A stretch of DNA of 10,408 bases from Thiomargarita sp. GTDB lineage: Bacteria > Pseudomonadota > Gammaproteobacteria > Beggiatoales > Beggiatoaceae. The notes under the pieces are model-generated. The model saw only the letters and a list, made by a program, of their open reading frames with translations. It was not told the DNA's origin and made no database searches. The position numbers and the translations under genes are program-made. The stretch's first letter is position 1, and each line of letters starts with the position of its first letter. This document shows positions 5,686 to 10,408 of the stretch, piece after piece. Location of the stretch: NCBI GenBank assembly GCA_020721025.1, contig DYNO01000022.1, forward strand, positions 14,332 through 24,739, given 5' to 3'.

Positions 5686-5901
5686 GTGTCAAACAGATTT
5701 TATGCAGATTTTGGTTGCTTGAAGTTGGATATGTGCAACGCAGGTGCAATCTATTTTCGGTCACAAGCAGTTGACAACATGATATCCAACGGCAAACGGA
5801 AAATCTTGAACATTTGTAACGTTTACCAAAATATTCAATATTTTCATTCGGATAAAGAACCGTCCACAGTTATGATGAACCGGATGGAATACACTGCATA
5901 A
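5686..5901 (+). CDS. Doubtful small hypothetical protein
   Basis: A GTG at 5686 opens a 71-codon frame with AGGA nine bases upstream. It contains LDMCNAGAIYFRSQAVDNM and a tail KEPSTVMMNRMEYTA. There is no signal peptide, membrane helix or recognised motif. The stop is one base away from the stop of the convergent gene at 5903. A much better Shine-Dalgarno (GAGGGGAG, 5637-5644) lies upstream but precedes only a five-codon frame at 5648 (MKEIW), so the region may be a decayed gene. The codon usage is not clearly non-coding. I cannot decide whether it is expressed. Confidence 0.3.
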   Translation: MSNRFYADFGCLKLDMCNAGAIYFRSQAVDNMISNGKRKILNICNVYQNIQYFHSDKEPSTVMMNRMEYTA

Positions 5902-5902
5902 T

Positions 5903-6454
5903 TCAATCTTTGGAATCACAACTCTGAGAATTGCTAGGGTAAGCCTCTGTCAATGCAGCGAAAAGTGAATCACGCTTGCCATTTTCACCGAGCGAACGAA
6001 TGTCATGAATCCGCCACGCGCCCCTTTCTAACACCACATCGAAAAAAATACTTTTCTTTTCCTCAAGACTGATAAAGGTCGCTTCTACGGTTGCTTTTTC
6101 TTCTTCCTGTTGCACCATTTTGATATTGAGTTTTTTCACCTCACCATCTTGACCGTCAATGAACGGATCGTAATCCAACACACCCACCTCGCCTTTTTGT
6201 TCTTTCACACAATCATCGGTTTTCACCAATTTGGCGAAGGCAGAGCTGAACAATTGATTGAGATGAGGCGCGTCAAGAGGAGATAACTCATTGTTATCAT
6301 TGGTGACAATCCGGTAAACTTCCGTCACGGGAGCTAACGCGTCGTTACTCATGTCCATTTTTACGTGGAGTGTTTCCGTGGCAATTGCAAAGATCGAATG
6401 AGGATAAAACGACAGCAAGCATCCCAACAATACGCTAATTTTTATGACATTCAC
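5903..6454 (-). CDS. Secreted DUF3828-like (NTF2-fold) protein
   Basis: I place the start at a GTG at 6454, because GGGAGG lies seven bases upstream; the ATG at 6469 is itself inside this ribosome-binding region. The 183-residue product starts MNVIKISVLLGCLLSFYPHS, a signal peptide probably cut near IFA. The mature part has an alpha+beta pattern: ALAPVTEVYRIVTNDN, a helix LNQLFSSAFAKLV, then DYDPFIDGQDGEVKKLNIKM, followed by strands ending RGAWRIHDIRS. The DPFxxGQD segment and the final W-R-I-x-D-I strand are typical of DUF3828 proteins, small NTF2-like periplasmic proteins of unknown function. Two cysteines (in DDCVKEQ and SQSCDSKD) could form a disulfide. It is the third gene after pal and cpoB, about 95 bp downstream of cpoB, so it may be co-transcribed with an envelope operon. 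Confidence 0.7.
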   Translation of the reverse strand: MNVIKISVLLGCLLSFYPHSIFAIATETLHVKMDMSNDALAPVTEVYRIVTNDNNELSPLDAPHLNQLFSSAFAKLVKTDDCVKEQKGEVGVLDYDPFIDGQDGEVKKLNIKMVQQEEEKATVEATFISLEEKKSIFFDVVLERGAWRIHDIRSLGENGKRDSLFAALTEAYPSNSQSCDSKD

Positions 6455-6479
6455 AAGCGTTCCTCCCATGAGAATTACG

Positions 6480-6507
6480 TTAAAATCAAACGATTAACCT
6501 ATTTTTA
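6480..6507 (-). repeat. Dispersed intergenic repeat, short copy F
   Basis: AAAATCAAACGATTA (6482-6496) matches copy C (8326-8340) at 13 of 15 bases, and the following ACCTATTTTTA resembles AACTATTTTTA beside copy A. It lies between cpoB and the DUF3828-like gene, in the same orientation as the others. Confidence 0.45.
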
Positions 6508-6550
6508 GTGAATACGTTGCCAACCGTTAAAAACGAATATAACTTGATAA

Positions 6551-7486
6551 TCAATGACCTTCCGCAGTCATTTTCTTTAACCGCTGTTCTGCCAAACGTG
6601 CTGCCACTGTTCCCTGATAATCACTGCGCACCCGTTGTAATAATTCCCGCGCTCTCACGAATTCTTTTAATTCATAGTGTGAAAAGCCAATTTTGAGTAA
6701 CGCATGAGAATATTTCGGGCTTTGCGGATGATTCATCAATAACGTGTTAAATGCCTTGATTGCGCCGCTGTAATTTTTCACAGCATAATACGATTCGCCC
6801 AACCAATATTGTGCACTATCAGCATTTTTACTCTGCGGATAGCGTTGCAAAAATTCTTCAAACCCTATAACGGCTTGTTGCTCATTGCCTTCATCAACCC
6901 ATTTCATCAATTTTTGATAGTGCTGTTCTTCCGTTTCCGCACTTTCAGTATATTTGGGGGCTGTTTCCAATGGAGTTGTTGCGGTTGCAGCAGAAATGGA
7001 TTCCCCAGCCGGTTTATTTTCAGTCGCTATTTCTTTTTTAACTTCAGTCACTTCTTTTGCAGCGGTCGTAGGATTCGGATTTTTCGCAGCTTTTGCAGGC
7101 GTTGTCTCGGCGATTGTTTTCGTGTCTTTAACTTCGGGAGGGACGGCAGCTGTTGTGCTTTCAACTGCGGGAGGAACAGGCGTTTGTAATGCTTGCAATC
7201 TTTTATCCATATCCAAAAAGATATCTTGCTGCTGTTTTTGCACCTGATCAATTTTATGTACCAAGACCTCATTATCCCCGCGCAACTTCTGAATTTCCTT
7301 CTGCTGCTGCGAAATTCTATCCTCTTGATCTAACAAAACATCACGCAACTGGTCTAATTGCTGACGTAACTGTAATACATCCTCTTGTGAACTCATTTCT
7401 GTGGGTTCGATAGACTCAAGCGGTTCTGCCGATACGGTCAGAGCCCCACATAAGCACAAGTATATAAAGAATTTTTGCAGCAGCAT
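6551..7486 (-). CDS. cpoB: Cell division coordinator CpoB / YbgF, TolA-binding TPR protein
   Basis: A 311-residue periplasmic protein with the three-part CpoB layout. A signal peptide covers 1-20 (cut after TVSA). A coiled coil follows at about 32-100, rich in Gln/Leu/Glu with heptads such as LRQQLDQLRDVLLDQEDRI. A long Ala/Thr/Pro/Lys/Glu linker spans about 102-182. The C-terminal domain has three TPR-like repeats at about 187-221, 224-257 and 261-294 (QYWLGESYYAVKNYSGAIKA, HALLKIGFSHYELKEFVRAR). In Escherichia coli the coiled coil makes a trimer that binds TolA, and the protein couples Tol-Pal outer-membrane constriction to PBP1B peptidoglycan synthesis. The linker here seems longer than the E. 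coli one. The ATG at 7486 has GAGG seven bases upstream and lies 13 bases after the pal stop, so it is the second gene of a pal-cpoB operon. Confidence 0.93.
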   Translation of the reverse strand: MLLQKFFIYLCLCGALTVSAEPLESIEPTEMSSQEDVLQLRQQLDQLRDVLLDQEDRISQQQKEIQKLRGDNEVLVHKIDQVQKQQQDIFLDMDKRLQALQTPVPPAVESTTAAVPPEVKDTKTIAETTPAKAAKNPNPTTAAKEVTEVKKEIATENKPAGESISAATATTPLETAPKYTESAETEEQHYQKLMKWVDEGNEQQAVIGFEEFLQRYPQSKNADSAQYWLGESYYAVKNYSGAIKAFNTLLMNHPQSPKYSHALLKIGFSHYELKEFVRARELLQRVRSDYQGTVAARLAEQRLKKMTAEGH

Positions 7487-7499
7487 AACCTAACCTCGT

Positions 7500-8021
7500 C
7501 TAATTTTGGGGATAAGCCAATTCTACCCGACGATTTTGTTGCCAAGCAGATTCGTTGTGTCCCGGATTCACTGGCATGGTTTCGCCATAACTCAAAACAT
7601 TCATCTGATCGTCGTTCACACCGAACAATTTCAGCGTATTTTTAGCAGAGTTGGCGCGCTTTTCACCCAATGCGTAATTGTATTCCAATGAACCGCGTTC
7701 GTCTGCATGACCTTCAAGACGGATTTTTGCACTATTACTTTTTGCATATTGGGCATGTTGTTGCAACACTTCACGGTCGCCGGCGCGAATATCGTACTTG
7801 TCGTAGTCGAAATGAATGACCTTAGTCGCAGGCATCCCATATTTACCACTGACAGACGCGTCATCCATCCCATTGGTACGGGCACGATCATCTTGTAATA
7901 CGGGGGGAGCGGTAAATGCCCCTTTATCTCCCGCAGCATCAGCGTTTTTTTCACCGCCTTTCGAGCTACAACCGGCAAATGCCAACGTCACCAACATTAA
8001 CACCAAGTACCATTGTTTCAT
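7500..8021 (-). CDS. pal: Peptidoglycan-associated lipoprotein Pal
   Basis: A 173-residue OmpA-like lipoprotein. The start at the ATG 8021 is chosen because AAGGAG lies eight bases upstream; a TTG one codon earlier is possible. The N-terminus is a lipoprotein signal with lipobox AFAGC, so Cys18 would be lipidated and the protein anchored in the outer membrane. A flexible region follows (about 20-62), then the OmpA C-like domain: VIHFDYDKYDI, LEGHADERGSLEYNYALGEKRA and QQNRRVELAY. The conserved Asp of GHADERG and Arg of NRRVE are the diaminopimelate-binding residues of this domain. Pal links the outer membrane to peptidoglycan and works with TolB and TolA in outer-membrane constriction at division. 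It is followed 13 bases later by cpoB, as usual, but tolB is not upstream; instead there is a 380-bp repeat-filled spacer. Confidence 0.96.
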   Translation of the reverse strand: MKQWYLVLMLVTLAFAGCSSKGGEKNADAAGDKGAFTAPPVLQDDRARTNGMDDASVSGKYGMPATKVIHFDYDKYDIRAGDREVLQQHAQYAKSNSAKIRLEGHADERGSLEYNYALGEKRANSAKNTLKLFGVNDDQMNVLSYGETMPVNPGHNESAWQQNRRVELAYPQN

Positions 8022-8065
8022 CAACGTAACTCCTTAAATAAAATTTACACAATACTGTGAACAGT

Positions 8066-8155
8066 TTTTATCATCTGTAAAATCAACCAGTTGAAAACCT
8101 AGATTTCGTTTTTCCATCGTTTAAAATTGCCGCGAAATCTTAAAACTGTCTAAAT
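8066..8155 (-). repeat. Dispersed intergenic repeat, copy B
   Basis: CTGTAAAATCAACCAGTTGAAA (8075-8096 in part) shares a 12-base and an 8-base exact block with copy A, and TTAAAACTGTCT (8140-8151) is identical to 411-422. It lies in the 5' spacer of pal. The two modules are about 45 bases apart here but 11 apart in copy A, so the middle is variable. Confidence 0.6.
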
Positions 8156-8196
8156 TATTGTCGTATTGACACCAACAAAATTGTTGTTAGGAGACT

Positions 8197-8202
8197 ATTA
8201 TA
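8197..8202 (-). promoter_or_regulatory. Candidate -10 element upstream of pal
   Basis: Read on the minus strand this is a perfect TATAAT, but no good -35 lies 16-18 bp upstream. If used, transcription would begin near 8190 and the pal leader would be about 170 nt and contain repeat copy B. The palindrome CAACAA-AA-TTGTTG (8173-8186) would be at the very start of the transcript. Confidence 0.3.
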
Positions 8203-8313
8203 TCGAATTTTGTTCATTTATACCACACGTCTGTCTCTTAATTGCAACACTCGAAACTGAACGATTGTTTGATCAAGTGGTATTGGTTGGCAATCTTTCA
8301 GACAGATTTTTTT

Positions 8314-8404
8314 GTTATCTTCCATAAAATCAATAGATTAAAAACAGTCATCTGGTTTGCTTGCCCGTCAAAATCTGAAGTAAAACTTTTAAAACGGTCA
8401 GCTT
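8314..8404 (-). repeat. Dispersed intergenic repeat, copy C
   Basis: AAAATCAATAGATTA (8326-8340) and TTTTAAAACGGTCAGC near 8388-8403 correspond to the two modules of copies A and B, more diverged. This copy lies directly after the stop of the radical SAM gene. Together with copy B it accounts for much of the 8022-8402 spacer, where I see no gene or RNA gene. Confidence 0.5.
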
Positions 8405-9767
8405 AAAGCAGGCGAATAAAATTTTCAAAAGTTGATTTTAAATAGGGACAACGGGCGCAGATGGGGTGCGTTTTACCTAAACCCAGTAAACCAGTGCGGA
8501 CTTGCTGTGCCATTTCACCGTTCCATAAGGTATCGAGCGGCGTATCATACAAATTTCCCGATTCAATATACAACGGGGGATTGGCTTCAATCGCGGTACT
8601 ACAACATAGGCGAACACTGCCATTCCATTTAACCATAAATAATTCAAAAGGTTGATGACATCCTTGCTCTTGATTAAAATTGGGCACTTGTACCCCAACC
8701 CCCAACTCTTTGCCACGCGCCACCGCCTGTTCAAATCGTTGCAATGCGTGTTCTTTGTGTAAAAATAACGATTCTGGAATCAATATCGTATTGAAAACTT
8801 TGGCAAGTCCGACAAAAATGTCAGTAAATCCATGTTCTACAGCCAAATCGACCAACGCAGGCAATTCATCAATATTGACACGACTCGCGGTGAAACTAAT
8901 ACTGAGTCTGGGCGCGGGCAAATGACGTTCCACACTACGATCCCGTAATTGTTTGACATTTCTAAGAATTGTTTTTAATGATGCAGTACGAGTGTGTTGT
9001 ATCGTAGCTTCCGTCGCGCCATCCAAACTGATGATAAGTCCATGAATTCCTGCGTCTAAAATTATATCGGCAATTTTTGGACTCAAGGTAGTGCCATTAT
9101 TAAACATTGCCATCTGAGGATTAAATTGACGCATAAATCCTAGAATTTGCTTAAAATTAGGCGACAATACCGCTTCCCCATAGCCCAGTAAACTGACAAA
9201 ACTTGCACGCTCCAAGTAGGGACGTAAAATTTCCATCAAGGCTAAGGGCGTGTCACCAATCTGATTTTTATCATTATCCCAATAATTACGAGCACATGTT
9301 GGACAAGATAAATTACAACGGTTAGTGGTTTCGATGTTAATGCTGATGGGTGTTGCACGCATTTGGCTGCATTTCTGAGTAACATCCAAATGATAAAGTT
9401 GGTTATTAACATTTTTGAGAAAACTGAGGTGCGTTTCAAGATCAAGCGACCCAGCGACAGGAAGAGTAAAAATCTGAACGATATCTTGTTGATCTAGCGT
9501 AAAAATAAGTGGAAGATTTTGATCGGTTAACCAAGCATTGGGAATGATGCCAATAAATCCTTGTACATAGGGATAATTTGGATAGGCGGCAACCACATCA
9601 GGACGCTCAACACGTTGTAATAGATAAGTATTTTTGCCGGAAATCGCGATTTTATGTATTGGAGAATGGCTAACAATCCAACCTTGAATAGGAACTTGGG
9701 TCAGTTGGGTTGCTATTGTGGTTGGTGTATCAAGATGAACAATTGTGTTTTCAGTGAGTTGTAGCAT
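8403..9767 (-). CDS. Radical SAM protein with C-terminal SPASM domain and an extra N-terminal domain
   Basis: A 454-residue protein starting at the ATG 9767, chosen for GAGAGAGA just upstream; an in-frame GTG at 9800 lacks such a site. Residues 1-130 form a beta-rich domain (PIQGWIVSHSPIHKIAISG, then RPDVVAAYPNYP) resembling extension domains on some polysaccharide-biosynthesis enzymes. The radical SAM core follows, with the [4Fe-4S] motif CNLSCPTC (Cys151, Cys155, Cys158), GYGEAVLSPNF (195-205) and ISLDGATEATIQ (246-257). The C-terminal SPASM region supplies Cys370, Cys388, Cys389, Cys437 and Cys440 for auxiliary clusters (VRLCCSTA; ICARCPYL). Such enzymes modify peptides, proteins or small molecules via a 5'-deoxyadenosyl radical. 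No precursor peptide, glycosyltransferase or partner gene is next to it, so the substrate is open. Confidence 0.9.
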   Translation of the reverse strand: MLQLTENTIVHLDTPTTIATQLTQVPIQGWIVSHSPIHKIAISGKNTYLLQRVERPDVVAAYPNYPYVQGFIGIIPNAWLTDQNLPLIFTLDQQDIVQIFTLPVAGSLDLETHLSFLKNVNNQLYHLDVTQKCSQMRATPISINIETTNRCNLSCPTCARNYWDNDKNQIGDTPLALMEILRPYLERASFVSLLGYGEAVLSPNFKQILGFMRQFNPQMAMFNNGTTLSPKIADIILDAGIHGLIISLDGATEATIQHTRTASLKTILRNVKQLRDRSVERHLPAPRLSISFTASRVNIDELPALVDLAVEHGFTDIFVGLAKVFNTILIPESLFLHKEHALQRFEQAVARGKELGVGVQVPNFNQEQGCHQPFELFMVKWNGSVRLCCSTAIEANPPLYIESGNLYDTPLDTLWNGEMAQQVRTGLLGLGKTHPICARCPYLKSTFENFIRLL

Positions 9768-9802
9768 ATTCTCTCTCTTATTAAATGATGTACCTCTCAC
9801 TA

Positions 9803-9808
9803 AGTGTA
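9803..9808 (-). promoter_or_regulatory. Extended -10 promoter of the radical SAM gene
   Basis: On the minus strand TGCTACACT carries a TG one base before a 4/6 -10 (TACACT). No convincing -35 is visible at 16-17 bp. The start would be about 30 bases before the ATG at 9767, the same geometry as the MBL gene promoter. Confidence 0.4.
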
Positions 9809-10015
9809 GCAGAAAAAGTAAACATTATCGCGTGAGGCAAAAATGGCAACGGGGCGAAATCAAGCAACAGAGGGAGGAAAAATTGAATAGATTCAAAAGA
9901 TTCTAAATTTTTCACTCCCCCCAATGCCGGGTTATGCGGTGCTCAGTTTTGATCTGTTGTGATGCAAATATAAGCCTGCCTCGATCCGTTTTCAAGGGCG
10001 GGGATTCAAACATTT

Positions 10016-10408
10016 TTACGGCGAAACACGCACAGTCGCAATACGAGAACGGGTGTCGGTACTGGTCAGCACTTTGACGCGTTGCCCAATTTTAAACGGA
10101 ATATCAGCCTCTTGCACCACAGCAATCATTTCGTTGCTATTGTCCATTTTAACGATAATTTTGTAACCGCTACTGCTATTTGCATGTTTTTCAACGTTGG
10201 AACCAATCACGCCTCCCAAAATTGCCCCCAAGGTACTTGCAATCGCGCTTCCCGTACCCTTACCGATTGAACTGGCAGCAATTCCCCCAATCACTGCACC
10301 ACCGACTGAACCTACAGGCGTTGCTTCGTCTTGAAGTGTCACATTATCAATCTGTTGCACGACTCCCGTTTTAATTGTTTCCACTTGGCGGGCTTGTCCA
10401 CGAGTATA
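10016..10408 (-). CDS. Glycine-zipper outer-membrane lipoprotein, SlyB/PcP family, N-terminus outside the window
   Basis: The frame is open to the right edge and ends at 10016, giving 130 residues of the C-terminal part. It begins YTRGQARQVETIKTGVV. That is the usual region following the lipoprotein signal in SlyB/PcP-like proteins, so the signal peptide and lipobox Cys should lie just beyond the window. The first GTG in this frame (10384) is internal and not the start. Residues about 30-75 form the glycine-zipper 2TM domain with many Gly at GxxxG spacing (VGGAVIGGIAASSIGKGTGS, LGAILGGVIGSNVEKH). A small beta domain follows (YKIIVKMDNSNEMIAVVQ, KIGQRVKVLT). Members are outer-membrane lipoproteins involved in envelope integrity, and SlyB is PhoP/Mg2+-regulated in enterobacteria. 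A Mg2+ link here is not shown. Confidence 0.85.
   Translation of the reverse strand, partial: YTRGQARQVETIKTGVVQQIDNVTLQDEATPVGSVGGAVIGGIAASSIGKGTGSAIASTLGAILGGVIGSNVEKHANSSSGYKIIVKMDNSNEMIAVVQEADIPFKIGQRVKVLTSTDTRSRIATVRVSP

Noticed and set aside
6954..7247. Long plus-strand frames opposite cpoB
   Set aside because: They are mirror images of the Ala/Thr/Lys-rich linker and coiled coil of cpoB, with low-complexity composition.
8054..8065. ACTGT-GA-ACAGT palindrome as a LexA operator
   Set aside because: LexA half-sites CTGT/ACAG need an 8-base spacing; here the spacing is two.
8166..8194. TTGACA at 8166 as a plus-strand promoter
   Set aside because: No -10-like hexamer lies 16-18 bp downstream and no plus-strand gene follows.
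8155..8217. 20-codon minus-strand ORF (MNKIRYNSLLTTILLVSIRQ) as a possible peptide substrate for the radical SAM enzyme
   Set aside because: It has no Shine-Dalgarno, no cysteine or core-like segment, and overlaps a promoter-like TATAAT.
9844..9891. 15-codon plus-strand ORF before the radical SAM gene
   Set aside because: It is too short, on the opposite strand, and lacks features of a modified-peptide precursor, although a GAGG precedes it.
1..10408. CRISPR arrays, tRNA or rRNA genes and insertion-sequence transposases
   Set aside because: No regularly spaced direct repeats, cloverleaf-like segments, rRNA-like blocks or transposase motifs were seen.

Overview
The window looks like the chromosome of a gammaproteobacterium. 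It has a pal-cpoB pair, a SlyB/PcP-type glycine-zipper lipoprotein, diaminopimelate-type OmpA-like and Fur-type signals, and moderately AT-rich spacers filled with dispersed short repeats. The repeat-laden spacers recall large sulfur bacteria of the Thiotrichales/Beggiatoaceae type, but that placement is inference. Every confidently called protein gene lies on the minus strand, so the layout below follows transcription from high to low coordinates where that helps.

Right part (8403-10408): a partial glycine-zipper lipoprotein runs off the right edge. It is followed by a lone radical SAM/SPASM protein with an extra N-terminal domain. A 380-bp repeat-filled spacer separates this from a compact envelope operon (5903-8021): pal, cpoB and a secreted DUF3828-like protein. 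tolQRAB are not next to pal here.

Middle (4730-5902): about 1.17 kb with little or no protein coding. It contains the promoter of an MBL-fold hydrolase, a palindromic repeat element with a broken coding-like frame, a good Fur box sitting on a sigma70-like promoter, several hairpins, and a second promoter followed about 175 nt later by a strong intrinsic terminator. This is the best candidate for an undescribed structured or Fur-controlled RNA locus. One weak small ORF (5686-5901) lies downstream.

Left part (1-4729): a glyoxalase-II-like MBL hydrolase, mtnA (methionine salvage), an orphan MrpA-tail/MrpB-like antiporter subunit, corA, a Gx-transporter-family membrane protein abutting corA, and an unrecognised membrane protein cut by the left edge. 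Immediately before corA is a short ORF with five consecutive proline codons. Its stop codon overlaps the corA start (ATGA), an arrangement reminiscent of proline-based Mg2+-sensing leader peptides.

Spacers between transcription units, but not the tight gaps inside operons, carry copies of one AT-rich repeat with the core AAAATCAAnnAGTTG, always in the same orientation.
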